A program made the translations under genes and the position numbers. Shown here piece after piece: positions 21,663-34,649 of a stretch of 64,000 nucleotides of DNA (the first letter of the stretch is position 1; each line of letters opens with the position of its first letter). The DNA comes from Agrypnia vestita. Taxonomy: Eukaryota; Arthropoda; Insecta; Trichoptera; Phryganeidae. Location of the stretch: assembly GCA_016648135.1 (NCBI GenBank), contig JADDOH010023140.1:62001-126000 (forward strand), in the 5' to 3' direction. The notes beneath the pieces are model-generated. The model did not search any database, had not been told where the DNA came from, and saw only the letters and a program-made list of their open reading frames with translations.

Positions 21663-21740
21663 CTATTTGGGTAGAAAAACGGGTCGCGTAGTGGGAAGGG
21701 TTTTTATAATTAATATAAATTAACTTTGTTTAAACCACTT

Positions 21741-21800
21741 ATTTATTGAAAAAAATCAACATGTTTCAAAGCCAATGGCTTCTTCATCAGGAAAACAAAA
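21741..21800 (-). ncRNA. Hammerhead-ribozyme-like core, site 2
   Basis: On the minus strand CTGATGA, a perfect stem AAGCC-ATT-GGCTT and GAAAC follow each other, then ATGTTGA...TCAAT forms a further small stem. This is the best of the four cores in the window. Cleavage site and stem I were not established. Confidence 0.4.
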
Positions 21801-24120
21801 ATAATATTTAAAAATCGAAGTATAGATCAAAATATTAAAAAGTTATATATGGAAAAAAGGGTTTTTGTTTCTTAACGAGAAGAAATCTAATATTGGAGAC
21901 GTCTTGCGGAGTGTGATATAATTCATAATGTAAATTATTTAGGATTTATACAGTTTGTTCATTACCAATCCTTTATTTTCAATTTCAATTCAATTTTTTA
22001 ATTTATTTATTTTTTATACAACATTTACATTACAAACACAAATTTAATTCGTAAATGTTGTGAATAATTTAGAAATATATAAACATATATAAATAAAAGC
22101 AAATATTAAACATATATAAAATCATCAAAAATCACATGAAAGGTGTAAGAGAATCCTGGTTCGGAATTTGTAAGGTATCGAGTGGAATAGTTTTAATTAA
22201 CGACTATCGAAAGAATGGTTGATATCAATTATGTGGTGGGCGAATTCCGAGAATTTTTTTTTGGCAACGGCAATTTAAGTGTAAATTGAAATAATCATGT
22301 TGCAGCACAAAGGAACTGCAATCTATATTATTGCGCAGTTAGGGTTTCTAAAAAAACGTGTTTTTCAGATACCGCGATTTTTTCGGTTTTATAAACTTGA
22401 GTTTAAAAGAATATATATTTTTTAATTTAAATTAAACTAAAATAATCGCGAAAGAATAATTTTCACACCATTTAATTTGACCTTAATTATTACAGAATAA
22501 AAACATTATATATTTTTTTATTTGAACTATTAAATGTCGTTTAATTAAGACCGCAATTCCATGCAAAAATTTCTACTCAGGGAAAAAGTCTTGATATAAT
22601 AAATTGAGTCCTTATTTATTTATTCGGAAATAAAACAGACACAAGTTAATGATATACATATCGACGATCCCTAAGTATACTGTCGAATCTGCAAATATTA
22701 TTTTTCCGTTTTACTGTCTTAAAATTTTCAATTTACTTCCATATTTTCGAAAAAGTTACTAAAAAAAGTAACCCATAAATACCAAGTTTTTATTATACTC
22801 CCTTTCTTTGTAAAATATAATAACAATTAAAGACGAATTAAAACTTATAACATAACACTAAACTTACAGTAATTTAATATATTTCTAAAATGTCAGATGT
22901 TTTGAGCTTTGATAAGACACTTCATGCTTTGAAGATTAAATTCTAAAAACATTTGTCAGTCAATTTAGATTTTGGACATTCGTAGTGAAGTACCTATTAT
23001 GCATACCGACGGAGTAATTCAAATTTAGAAAATATTCCGCGACGTTATCGGGCCGCCGTTGCTAACCAAACTTTTCTAATGATTCCAATTTGAAAAAACC
23101 GATAAAATTTCTAAAAATCCGAAATTATACTATAATTATTAATTTTTTTAACGAAAATTTGGTAGATCTTCTTGATCGTCGCCACGATTCTACTTGCCAA
23201 GTTTCAGCTCGATTGGATCACGGGAAAAGGGTCAAAAATCAATCCAAAGTTTTTGTTGACGCCAAGCAAGCAGACGCCACGAGTTAATATAAAGGGAGTA
23301 AAAATTGATTTTTCGTGTCAAACATAGCATGTACTAAAGGAAAAGTAAATCATTGTTTAAATTTATCCGAAATTATAGAGTAAGTTGGTTCGTTTAAAAT
23401 GGTAAAACGAAAATCGATTTTTCGCAGATTCGACCATCATCACTTAATTAGTCGCTTCTTTTATACTGTACTGACCGCTCTGCCGACGGTTCTTCATTCG
23501 CACTTAATACGTTTTGAGAAAACGAAAACCGCGGTTTTTGAGACGTTAAAAAAAATGCGCTTTTACGATTCGGATATTTCCGTTTCAGAAACCCTATGCG
23601 CAGTGATTAAAAAGTTAGAGGGAACGTCGGTCATGATCGGGTGCAACTCCAGCCTACGCCGGTAGCGGACGAGCTCGTACTCCGTACCACCGGGGAAACA
23701 AAGAAAATAACTTGGCCTATAAAACTACCGGCTGCATACCAGAAGACTACTCGGTTTTTCTTGCAGCGGCGCAGAAGCAAGAGCGCCCGGCGAGCCGCAC
23801 GAAAGCGTAAAACGAATGAAATGAAAACGAATTCCCAGTTATCAGTGTGAAACACTGCCGAGTTGGGTTCTGGCAATTCCAACGCAATGCGGTGGCAAAT
23901 TGCGTTACCACAAGGGTGAATGTACTGTGAATAAAATTGTACTATTGGAATTCGGTAAAGAACAGTAAAGAATCGATTCTGGATGAGCTGATGATGATGA
24001 GCTGGAACAGCAAACTGAATTTATTGCGCTTCAAGGTTTTGAAAATTCATTTTTAGATTTTTTCGGCGGTGAAATTTTTACAAAAATGTTGCTGTGAACA
24101 TAATTTAGACTTATAACTTT
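21800..24120. other. Mostly anonymous AT-rich DNA with repeat scraps
   Basis: A MITE end related to 59422 stands at 22662 (ATCGACGATCCCTAAGTATA). The widespread insect-repeat phrase TTTCAGCTCGATTGGATCAC is at 23203. Open frames at 23399-23665 and 23641-23850 (an Arg/Lys-rich stretch) have no recognised product. Nothing else is supported. Confidence 0.4.
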
Positions 24121-24121
24121 T

Positions 24122-24260
24122 GGCCGGTTGCATCAAGTTGTTTTAATCTTTCGTTTAAAGCATAGTTTTTACGAAAATGGGTTGTTTGATTGGTAGAAAA
24201 CGCAAAAATCCATACTTTAAACGCGAGATTACTATGAACCAAGCTGATGCTACCGGCCCT
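24122..24260. mobile_element. Harbinger-type palindromic MITE, family M1, copy 3
   Basis: Starts GGCCGGTTGCATCAAGTTG and ends CTACCGGCCC before TAA. The inner core TTTAAAGCATAGTTTTTACG is shared with other M1 copies. The left duplication is worn. Confidence 0.62.
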
Positions 24261-24264
24261 TAAT

Positions 24265-24690
24265 CATTTAATTACCATCAGGAATTATCCCTGTTGGGGT
24301 AAGAGCCTGCGTAGAGGATCTAACACCACACTCTTCTGTCTTTACACAAGCCACTATTGCCTCGTCCACTTTAATACATCTTCTTTTCGATTTATGAAGC
24401 TTTTAACTCCAATATTTGGTTTATCTGATCGTTCCAGTTCATTCGCGGATGACCTCTGTTTCCATCCTCTTCTCGCTCACACTTCCACACGACAAAACAT
24501 CTCAGCGATCTTTCTTTATTCCAACTGCTATGCTATAGCCAATGTTACATTCACTTCTAATTTGTTCTTTCCTCACTCAGTATTCAGTCTACTTTCCCGC
24601 TGTCATGCTCCTCTCAATATCATCTATGAAGTTCACTATACTTGCATATATCGGACATCCCGTTCACCAATCCGTGTAGAAGATGAAAAG
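24265..24690 (-). mobile_element. Decayed RTE-like LINE 3' region
   Basis: Near 24270-24400 the minus strand matches the KVDEAIVACVKTEECGVRSS version of the tail seen at 36.8 and 59.9 kb (VDEAKVVCQDRRVWRS). Further inside are YRVRKEQIRSECNIGYS-like scraps. The 150-codon plus-strand frame 24247-24699 is its antisense shadow. Confidence 0.45.
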
Positions 24691-25194
24691 CCACGGTGAT
24701 GATGGCTACGCCTCCCTTTTTGACACTTTTTGTAATATCAAACTATGGCGTGAATGCCGCATTAATTCTCACGCGAGTACTACTTCCCTCGTATAGGGTT
24801 GCAATTGCGCGTGTTCAGACAAAACCTTCCATAACTTTCGACTTATTACTCTGTTATGCGCTTTTTGCAGACCCACAGTTTGCATTTGTGAAATAGTTGC
24901 TGTTCTAAAAAATATTGAAAGTGGTTTTCTTGTAACTCATTTCTTAAACTGCTAATTAACTTGAGACCTTTGTTATACAATTTTTATTATGTATTTATCA
25001 AAAAATGTTAATGTTTTATCTCTAGTTTTAGTTGTGGCGTTTACATTAAAATTGTATTCCAGTGTCGATACAGGTCGATGTTTTACTCATGGCACTGCAT
25101 AGTCGACAACTGACGAATCTGTTGCTAGTATGTATACATAATATATTTTTTATTACAATACAATAGTACCTAGATTTGTTTAATATTTAAATAT

Positions 25195-25400
25195 TTTATG
25201 TAAAGGGGATAAAATAATATTGATCATATATTGATAAAGACTATCGAAGCTCTTCGTTAGCTGAAACTAGTAGGTGAGCATAATATTTTACTATATTAAT
25301 ATTAATTGAGATTAAATTAAAAAATTAAACCAAAAAATTTCGGAAGTTTTAAAACCGGTTTAATATAATTATTATCAATGTCATAAATTAACTGCGATGA
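25195..25400 (-). repeat. Repeat R, copy 2
   Basis: Reverse complement of 20600-20815, including ATTGATAAAGACTATCGAAG and TAGGTGAGCATAATATTTTA. Confidence 0.7.
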
Positions 25401-25404
25401 GGCG

Positions 25405-26740
25405 ATGAAAAACGAATATTGCCGTCTGCGCACCATCTCATATTCGAAAATAACGCGGATTTTCTCTATGTTCGCAGACACAGCGATATCAAAGAAAAAA
25501 CAAACGGCGGGAAAACAAATGAAAACAAAAAGTAATGTCAAAGCTTTATTATGGCATCAATTTGAATTTGGAATTCCAAGACGAATGCAAGATTCTCGTA
25601 TTTCACTTCAAACTAGCCTGTATTAGAAAACGGCAATTTCCTAGGCAAGGACCTAATACGTAGATGTATTCTATTAATTTGTTTCGTGCGAGGTTCACGG
25701 TTCTTATCACTGATGTCATGAACACACAACCATGATGTCATGTCAGTATTTTCTACTATTTCACAGCACAGGTCAAATGCTTGTGCCGTAAAATACATGA
25801 CTAACAACCCGATGACCTGACGTCGCCAGGAACGAACGAGAGTTCTCCCATTTAGCTTTTCAAACGTTTGTTAGTCGGCCATTAATTATCGAATTAATTA
25901 TACTTTAAAAACTACCGTAATCTTCGTCTTTGATAATTAACTCCTGTAATTAATTTAAAAGATTTTTTTGAACACGCGTAATGGCGTAAACATTGTTCTG
26001 TCACTCGGTTGGACATCGGTGGTGAATGATTTATTCCTCGTCCGTGAGATTGAGGAATTTAACAGCGATTAGAAAGCAACGTTCCCACGCTCGTCAGGGT
26101 GGTACCTGGATGCTCCCAGAGCGGTCGGTGCGGGTACCTACTCCTAGAGCTGCAGGAAATCACCAACAATCTGGTTCTACAGGCATGATCGCTCCTACCG
26201 GTATTCGACTCCCGGCCTCGCCGCCCGCAGGACTTCTAGGAATCGTGCTGGCCTTTTGATTGTCTGATTGGAGCCGGGGGTACCTCGTGTCATGGATTTT
26301 TGTAATGTTTTCGTCTCACAATCTCTGAATTGTCTGGATTCAGAGATTTTCCGGTCCTCGCGACAATGTTGGGCCACGGTTGTTGGCCGGCTATTCCCAG
26401 CCTGGAAAATTGTTCGCCGTAAATGTTGTTCTTGATGAATGTAACTTTTAATATTTATTTTTATTGAAGAATTACATATTTACATTGTTTCACAGCTTAA
26501 TACGTTTATAATTTTTTAATGATTGGTATTGTCACTTAAATAGACCTTGGGAAAATTCCTGAGTGTTCAAGTAACGTTGCTTTTTCTATAGAATAAAATA
26601 TAAATACAATATAATAAATAAATATGTACATGCGCACACACTCTTTTATATAATTTCACATAGGTACATGTGTACATATACACAATATTTAATATTATTG
26701 ATGGATTTGGCGTTAAAATTATAAAGATTTATTCATGATG
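25405..26740. other. Unidentified stretch
   Basis: A GC-richer patch at 26030-26400 has a minus frame (26377-26195) ending RPARFLEVLRAARPGVEYR, like a transposon or SINE-derived frame. I cannot assign it. The rest is anonymous. Confidence 0.3.
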
Positions 26741-26748
26741 ATAATTAA

Positions 26749-26970
26749 AATGGATGGAAAACATAAGCTATGTTAAATCTTCTTGAATTTAATTATATTT
26801 TCTATTTTACTACTCAAGTTTCGAGAGTATCAGAATCCCTGATCGATTACAATATAATTAGTAGGTGCTTCAACTGTCAGTGAGAGATTCTGATTCATAC
26901 TCTAACTCGAGTAGTAATAAAATATAATTAAACTCAAGTGGAGATAATATTGTTTGTATTTTCCATCAAT
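26749..26970. mobile_element. TIR MITE, family M3, copy 1
   Basis: Ends ATGGATGGAAAA and TTTTCCATC. Arms of about 90 bp include AATTTAATTATATTTT and its partner, and GAGAGTATCAGAATC with GATTCTGATTCATACTC. A shorter relative is at 51489. Confidence 0.65.
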
Positions 26971-26974
26971 TGTA

Positions 26975-27845
26975 ATGATCATAATAATTTTAAAATTTGA
27001 TGGCATTTTACTCAAAACAAATTAATAGCACGGCCATATTAATTACTGTACTACGATTATAATTATTATTTAGATATTTGATTAGAATTGGTAATTAATA
27101 ATTTGATTATATTTTAATAGTTAAAATGTAAACCACAATATCATTTCCATTGCACGTTTAAAATATTATTCGAATCACTACGATCGACATAAATAATGTA
27201 ATTATGTATTTTCTTAATCTATATTAATTTAATGAGAATTGCAAATCGTTCAAAAGATATAAAAATTAATGTTCGTTATCGCGAGTGCCGCGTTATTGTT
27301 GCAGCCGAGACTCGAACATGGTTACCGTGCACTAACTCTCGCGTTTAGTTTTCCTTTGCCCAATTTTATAGACGGCCCGATTTCCGCGAATCGTTGCGTG
27401 CACGCGATTTGTTGTCTCATGAACCTGTAATTTTCTCACTCCTCTTTATTTAATTTCTTGAAAATCTTTATTATTATTTTATCCTTGTGCGAGCGATATC
27501 AAAATTATAAAAAAGCTTGCGGACGTGTTTAAGGGGTCACACCACCTTGAATTTTTTTTTAAATCGTTTTTTTATTATTTTTACTTATAGTTCTTTGATT
27601 GAATCGAGAATTGAAGTTCTAAGAATAATTATTTCTTTTATTATTTTATTTCTAAGTGTCATAATACTCGGAAGTGTATTCCACTGTTGAAAATTGTGTC
27701 TAGTTTTTATTAAACATAATATTAATATTTACAGTGAAATGTTTTTTTCCCAGTGAAATATTTATTTTCCCTTTGAATTCCTTTTTCTTTTCCGCATGGT
27801 TTATTGGTTTTCAAGCCTACATTAAAGACCGCCTAGATACTTCAA
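26975..27845. other. Anonymous DNA with a small GC-richer patch
   Basis: 27285-27420 is moderately GC-rich with many CG dinucleotides. No gene or element recognised. Confidence 0.4.
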
Positions 27846-27847
27846 AA

Positions 27848-28066
27848 TAGAGATGGTATTTTAACCGGTGACACACTAACCGTTATTTGAGATTTGTATC
27901 TAATTGCGTCGATGACTCTCAACTGATTTTTTACATTTTGACGGGCAATCATAGTATCTAGACAACATTTATATCTTAGTTATATCAATCATCGATACAA
28001 TCAGATACAAATCCTAAATAACTGTATCGAAAATAACCGGTTTAAATAACGGTTTAACCATCACTA
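27848..28066. mobile_element. hAT-type MITE, family T1, copy 2
   Basis: 219 bp, TAGAGATGGTATTTTAACCG to ...AACCATCACTA. Flanked by CTTCAAAA and CTTTAAAA (one mismatch in 8). Closely similar to 19625-19839. Confidence 0.85.
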
Positions 28067-28069
28067 CTT

Positions 28070-29000
28070 TAAAAAGAAGAACTCTGGAACCAACAACGAC
28101 TTACTTTCTTTTTGGTACCTATATGAGCTATATGCTCTGATCAAGAAACAAATCTGTAAGCGAAAGGAATAACCGAATGAGTCAATAAAATTGAGCTTTG
28201 AGTGAAGTATGCAGAATTGTTCTTTGGATACATATCTAGTAAGGAAAAATTAAATGAATGAATAAAATAAAATGCGACTATTTTTTTATTTTGTGAAAAA
28301 GGACGAAACTACTAGTGCAAAAATTAGATAAAAAGAACAAAGGCTTTAAGAGATATTTCATAAACAAACGAAGTTCCAAAATTTTGTTTCGACTCTCCTG
28401 AAATCCTGTCTTTTGTGACTTATTCGGTTGTTCCTTTTGCCCATAGAAATATACAATGAATGTCTTCATAACAAAATGTATGATAAATTATATGTTTTTT
28501 TCGTCAACATGTAAATTTTATTCCAAGACAAACTCTTATTCTATTAAAGTTTGCCGCGAAAGCTTTTATTAATCAATCTTAAAATAGCGCATTCGTAGAT
28601 ACGCACATATACTCCAATATGAGCATTTAGTATGGTGTGCACGTATATGTTTCGAAGCTTAATTTAAAATTCAGATGTTTTTTGTTCATTTCTCATTTCT
28701 TCTGGCATTTCGTTGAAGATCTTTGTTGTACTGTACGTCACAGCTCTTTGATATTTAGATTTCTTTCTGAACGACAGTCTCATTATATCTCTTCATCTCG
28801 TAAGCTTTGCGAGCTTATGTTTACATATTTGCATCAATTTCTTAACGGGTTTGTAACATTGTCTTACTGACTCAAAAAAGATAAGCAAATTGGTAAAATA
28901 TCTTGCGTAAGTGGTATTTATGCTCGATAATGTATGAAGGAATAGTATATTTAAAAATAATAATTTTTAATGCTGTTAAAAATGCACTGGAAACAAACTT
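28070..29000. other. Anonymous AT-rich DNA
   Basis: Short frames only (28278-28469 minus, 28637-28870 plus), none recognised. Confidence 0.5.
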
Positions 29001-29002
29001 TA

Positions 29003-29195
29003 ATTTTATTAAAATAGAGACTTGAACACGGAATGCGTGTCGCATCAATATTCTTACTATTTTCCAAATTAGCTAAACGCTTATGCTATGAAAACAGGAC
29101 TTACTTGCTGATAAAATATCCTGAATGAGGCTCGAACCACCGACCACCAGACCACAAAGCGAGCGTCATGACCACTACACCAACAATTGTAACAC
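29003..29195 (-). mobile_element. tRNA-derived SINE, family S1, copy 2
   Basis: The minus strand has GTGTAGTGGTCATGACGCTC, CTGGTGGTCGGTGGTTCGAG and then the S1 body (complement of AACACGGAATGCGTGTCGCA). Confidence 0.72.
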
Positions 29196-29199
29196 CATG

Positions 29200-29960
29200 T
29201 CTTGATTCGTACTAATCGTTACTCGAGAGCCTTTTCTATGGACCACTTTATTACGCCTTTTCTTATCGCGATGATCCGCTCATTTGGAATATTCCGCACG
29301 CAGGTAGGTACTCTGGTAATTTATTCGTTGGTCGTCAATGCTCGCACCGAATAGCCCGCTCGCTTATCTATAGCTTTTCGCTACTATTAAACAATGACTC
29401 CACTCGTGTCCACATCCCCGCATTATGTAGGGAATATCCTTTTTCGAACCTTCTGGTGCATTTCCGTGTGTTCCAGTTTCTTCCACGTGTTTCTAATTTA
29501 TTACGAACGTTCAGATTGTTGGAAAATCCTCGACTGTGTGCAGTTCCTTTTGTCTTGGAAGCATGTTGTATGCAAGCAATAATGCTGCCACATAAGTTGA
29601 AACTTGTAACCGCTAAACGACAACCTCAGATGAAACCTTGCCTTGGAAAACTGACTCAATATGCCATGAGTAGTAAGTAATAGGTACGTCATACAATTTA
29701 TATTATTGTTTCAAAGCGATCGTTGCGAAAGGCAGGTGGTACCTTTTATTTATCTGATTTATCGACAGGAATCTCACTTTGATTCGATATCAAGTGTCCT
29801 TCAACGTTCAACGTTCGATAAAAATGCAAACTTATCAGTTTTATGAGTAAAATTAACGTTTCGTAATTACAATTTTCTTTTTTACTTTATCGTTTCTCGT
29901 TTCTCGCAATTAAAACATACACAAAGTGACAGTTAACCAACTGCCTCGTAAAGAAGTCAT
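29200..29960. other. Unidentified stretch
   Basis: Three overlapping short frames at 29394-29692, none recognised. Confidence 0.4.
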
Positions 29961-29964
29961 ATCC

Positions 29965-30140
29965 CAATTATAATAATTTCATTGTCTGTCCGTCCATCCG
30001 CATAACATGTTTTTTTTCTTCGAAATTTTTATTATTTTTTTCTATTTTTTTTTTCGAAAAATAAATACATACTTATCCCGTTATCCCTTAGGAACCGACA
30101 TGTAAAAAGGTACCGTCATTTTTGACGGGTTACTGCTGGT
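29965..30140 (+). repeat. Repeat Q, copy 1
   Basis: TTGTCTGTCCGTCCATCCG, a T-rich centre, then TAGGAACCGACATGTAAAA and the palindrome ACCGTCATTTTTGACGGGTT. Shared with 45825-46170 and, inverted, 55815-55965. Confidence 0.6.
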
Positions 30141-31305
30141 TTCATAATAAATAATGAAAATAAGTCTCAAAGCAAAATTTTTAAATGTTTTTTTTACCAT
30201 TGTAAAATTGAATATTTACGTAACTACATAGTGTAAAAAAGGTTTAACACGACTTTTATTTTTATTTTCTTTTAAAATGAAACTCAATACCGCTTAACAT
30301 TTTTTTTTATTTCGCACGGTAATATTTTGTATTTTTTCTTGTATTGTTGTATTGATTTGTATTTGAGTTTATAAGATCTACTGTAATTAATTAATATGAA
30401 TGTATTTCTGGTAAATACAATTTATTTTTATATACGTATTGATGCACCTACAGACAAATATCAATGTGATGTTTTGTGGGTCTGAGATGTAAAAAAAAAT
30501 AAAAAAATAATAAAAATAAAAAAAAACTAAAAAGAATAAAACATTGTATCGGCCACCGCGTCATCAACAATTGTCTACTGCTTATGACTCCGTGACCCAA
30601 TTTTATATTAACTAGGCCGACATTTGATTCTATAAAAATGGTGCCACTTGCTACACACCACCCTTACCATTTTATATACTACACAGTTTAGTGATAAACG
30701 ATTTATACTTTTCTTTAATAGTTGCGTATACGCGTAACCATGATGGAATAACTAATTATGAGAGTTGGAATAGTGAAATTTAAAAATTCTGCATTTACAT
30801 TTTGTATTCCGTTATGGAATGCTGATCGGTAAGCGTAGCGAAAATAATTCTATCCACTAGCTCTAGTGTAGATATTTGGAATTTAAGGTTCATAATAAAT
30901 ACATTCAGGCTTAAATACCATATTTAATATTTTATGCTTAAGAGATAATGCATATTTTGTTAAATTGGGACTCGAGTAACATTTTTAATTCGATTATATT
31001 ACGTATACTCAAACTGAGTTGATCCATTATTTAGGAAAATTTTTACGTTTTTTTTATCTTTTTCCTTTCTATTTTATTGCATGGAAAACATTCACACTTT
31101 ATTTTATCTTTTTCATTATTCAACTTTATAAATTATACATTAATTGTGAATAAAAAAAATATTTTTCGATCTAAATCCTTGAAAATAACTAGTTAATGAT
31201 ACCACAGACCACAGCGAACATCTTTTTAATTAAATCTAAAACTTTACAATTACTAAAACGAAGTATTGCTAATAAATAAATAATTATAAAAATATCTTAA
31301 AACAA
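30140..31305. other. Low-complexity AT-rich DNA
   Basis: A-rich runs at 30490-30540. No gene or element recognised. Confidence 0.5.
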
Positions 31306-31307
31306 TA

Positions 31308-31835
31308 TACAGGGTGTCTGCGATAGCAAAATCTTCGTGGAAGTCTTCTTCATTTAATTTTTAATAGAAAATATTCTATACACTTTGGGTGAAATGTCGG
31401 CAGTTACGGAGGTGAGCGACATCAAAGTTAGAATTTTTAGTCAATATTTCTGACTTATTTTCTGTAAAAGTTTGGACTATCGTACGACGTAATACAAAAA
31501 TTTCATTCGCTTTAATACATGTCAAATAAAATAACAAAATCCTTACAAAAAATATTTTTCTAAATTTCTTTAAGGTTTTAATCATTTTATTTGAGTTGTA
31601 TCAAAGCAAATGAATTTTTAATATTCCATATAAGTTGTTGTAGTGATAGTCCAAAGTTTTGATATCGCTTATCTTCGTAAGTGTAGTTCACCCAAAGTGT
31701 AAAGAATATTTTCTATTCAAAATTGAATGAAGAAGACTTCACAAAGTATATACTGGCTTATACTGGCTTATATAGTGTATATACTTCACAAAGTATATAC
31801 ACTTATACTGGCTTCAAATCACTCTGTATATGAGT
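31308..31835. mobile_element. P-family long palindromic MITE (Tc1/mariner-like)
   Basis: Begins after TA with CAGGGTGTCTGCGATAGC. The right half is the reverse complement of the left: CACTTTGGGTGAA...GACATC mirrored at 31655-31720, and GGACTATCGTAC mirrored by GTGATAGTCC. A tandem scramble of ACTGGCTTATA units disturbs 31740-31812. Halves of this family recur across the window. Confidence 0.72.
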
Positions 31836-31892
31836 ACATAGATAAATTCTTAATCTAAAACAGATTTATTTTTGTTGATTCAAAAAAATAAA

Positions 31893-32648
31893 GATAATAT
31901 ATGGGGTATGAAAGCAAACGCAGCAATATCCAAAAAAATAAAAACATGCTTTGAATGCAATCACTGAGGATCACTAATTTAAAATGTTCTGAATTATAGA
32001 TTTTATGTAGGTATCTATCCATTCCAAAATCATGTTTTCTATAAATTTTCTTCTATAAGGATTCCTAGACTAGCAAACAGATACGAACAACTGGACGTCT
32101 TTGCCAATAACTGTATATTATTCAAACATATATTAAAAAGTGTATTGAAAGATTACTACTTAGTAGGTATTTGTCGAATGGAACTTAAATAATTGATTTG
32201 TATTTGTATGTATATTTTTTATTATATTATGACTTTCAAAGCTTGTGCTATATCTTTTCACTCTACATTATTACTTTTTTGTTTTTAAATTTCTATTGTA
32301 TTATGTTTTTCTTATGCTAATGCTTTTTATATACGTGATTTTTACTTTATATTATGTATCTTTATACATATTTGTATCTGTATTTTAAGTATTTTCTTTC
32401 CACATTATGTCATTATTACGTTTACATGTTAATATTTTTTCTTTAAACTGTATATTCTGTTAATGTACACTTTACCTATCTGTTGTAAAAGCCCTATAGG
32501 GTGTTAATTAATAAATAAAATAAAAAATTATATATATCCCATAAAATCTCGAATTCAGTACATTATAAATTAGAATTCCTCGATGACTGCATTATTTTTT
32601 TATTTTTTTGGACATTGCTGCCTTTGCCTTTATACCCCACATATGATA
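31893..32648. mobile_element. V-family MITE split by a LINE insertion
   Basis: The left half 31893-32047 (TGGGGTATGAAAGCAAACGC, then AGCAATATCC) and right half 32528-32648 (ending TGCCTTTATACCCCA) are inverted partners. They join to the layout of the intact copy at 33220. The centre is foreign. Confidence 0.7.
32050..32527 (+). mobile_element. LINE 3' end inserted in V MITE
   Basis: Starts with a LINE C-terminal-like frame (PRLANRYEQLDVFANNCILF, then KHILKSVLKDYY). Ends GGGTGTTAATTAATAAATAAA and an A-rich tail exactly where the V sequence resumes. Confidence 0.6.
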
Positions 32649-32649
32649 A

Positions 32650-33215
32650 TTCATTTAAGCTATAATACAACACCCTTTCAACCTATTATAATGTATTTAT
32701 GCTTATAGGCTTTAAATTATTTACGTTATACTTTTTTTTATAGTAATAATAGTTAATATTCCCAAAAGTTGTATGCGGACAGGTACCAAGATTACCTGTT
32801 TTCTGATAAATTGTTTTGGGAGGTTACCCACGTGAAGGTTGTTTGGTAAATTAGGCCACTTAAAGTCACCTTTTTGTGGCTTGTCTTATCCCAAGAATTC
32901 GACTATAAAATAATCTCGATTTAAAATTCTTACACTTTGTAGCCCCGTTTAAAGTTGAAAGAAATCAGAATTAAAATGTGCTTTAATAATAAATAATAAT
33001 TTTCAGGCGTATTCCAGTGTATATGTTAAATAATTCGGAAGAATATCGTATATGTACATATACGTTAAAAAGAATTTTGCTTAATATTCCAAAGTAAAAA
33101 TATAGAGGTATCATTCATTACCAGCGGTGAAATCTATGTATAGTAGGTATGTCATGGAAAGGACCATAGATATCTCTAGCATAGTCCCTTTAAATATTTG
33201 AAAAAATACAGATTT
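32650..33215. other. Anonymous AT-rich DNA
   Basis: No gene or element recognised. Confidence 0.5.
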
Positions 33216-33219
33216 AGAA

Positions 33220-33440
33220 CTATGTGGGGTATAAAAAGCATCGCAAAAAAATCCAAAAAATGTTTTTAATGCAGTCACCGAAAATTACTAATTTAAAATG
33301 TACTGAATTCTTGATTTCATGTATCCTTCCTTCCAAAATCATGTTTTCTATAAATTTATAAGCTTTGTTTCCTATAAAATCTGGAATTCGGTACGTTATA
33401 AATTAGTAATCCTCGATGACTGCGTTATTTATATACAACA
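33220..33440. mobile_element. V-family MITE, copy 2
   Basis: TGTGGGGTATAAAAAGCATC, then CAGTCACCGAAAATTACTAA and AAATCATGTTTTCTATAAA. The right terminus is truncated near ACTGCGTTATTTATA. Confidence 0.62.
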
Positions 33441-33954
33441 AAAATTGATAATGTGCGGATGTTCTTGCGGTGTAAAGCGATCACTTTAGCCAGCTCATAC
33501 GGGTCGTAAGCCCTGTGGTCACGTTATAAAGAATTCCCTACACGTTTCCCATCTAAATAGCTTCGTCTCTGTGAGACTTATACAATTTATCTTAATGAAA
33601 ATGTGACTTGTTTGTTTAATCGTTAATTTATTGGATCAGGTGTATGCATTCCTTTTCAAGTTTGATTCGGATGCGAAAGTTTGTTGTTGGGTGTATGGTG
33701 TGTTCAGGTCGATGTTTGGACCTGCTTGGATATTGATACATTTGGAGCCTGGTTAAGTGCTTCTCAAAGCGATCTGTTATTTTTAAGATTTTTTTAATGC
33801 ACAGTACTTCTTCATACATAGGTATATCCAGTGTTTATATGTGCGGTATTCATATTTTTGAAAAAACATTTTGAGGCCTATCTTTGGGCCGGTTTTATAA
33901 AATCAATTTTAACTTAGACTCTTACAAAGATAGGTTCAATACTTTTTTCGTATA

Positions 33955-34110
33955 TACAGTGCGTCTCGTAGGCAGTAGAAAAATTTAATTTAATTTTGAA
34001 TAGAAAATATTATTTTCGCTTCGGGTGAAATGTCGACAGTTGCGGAGACAAGCGATATCAAAGTTTGCATTTTTTTTTAAATATTTTTGGCTTATCTTAT
34101 TTAAAACGTT
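33955..34110 (+). mobile_element. Half copy of P-family MITE
   Basis: CAGTGCGTCTCGTAGGCAGT, then TCGGGTGAAATGTCGACAGT and GACAAGCGATATCAAAG. Confidence 0.6.
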
Positions 34111-34649
34111 ATCATGGAAAAAATTAACAATATTATAATATGAGAATATAAAAAAAAAAATTAAAAAAATCCGCTGGGAATGTACAAACGGATAAAAAAA
34201 ATCGCCCAACGCCTGAGAAGTTGCAAATGTTGTGCATTTTGAACAAATATTTGCCGGTGCTAAATTTTAATTATTAAATATCTTAGTTAAAAAAGAAGAG
34301 TGATGTTTTATTTATTACCCTGTTGAATTATTCGTATTCGCCGAATAGTAGGCTTGATATTCGTATTCGTGAAAGTAGTATTCGTTGCGTCACTAATTAA
34401 AACCTCTCAGAAATTTGTATTTTTTTTTTTTGTAAAATAATATGACATTTTTCAAAATTTATTTTATCTGTTTAGCGATATTGGGTGTAGACGCACTTAC
34501 CCCAACGCCGCACTTGTAATTCATTTTTTAATCGCTCGTATTTTTTTCGCAGCTGAGCTTAAAGTTTGTTATACTCTCTGGCCTTAATGCTGAAGCAAGG
34601 TGTATCTGTATAATGTTGTTCGACTAATGTTTATCTCACTTCACTCATC

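Noticed and set aside
24247..24699. 150-codon plus-strand open frame
   Set aside because: Antisense to a decayed LINE tail, Leu/Ser/Phe-rich with no motif.
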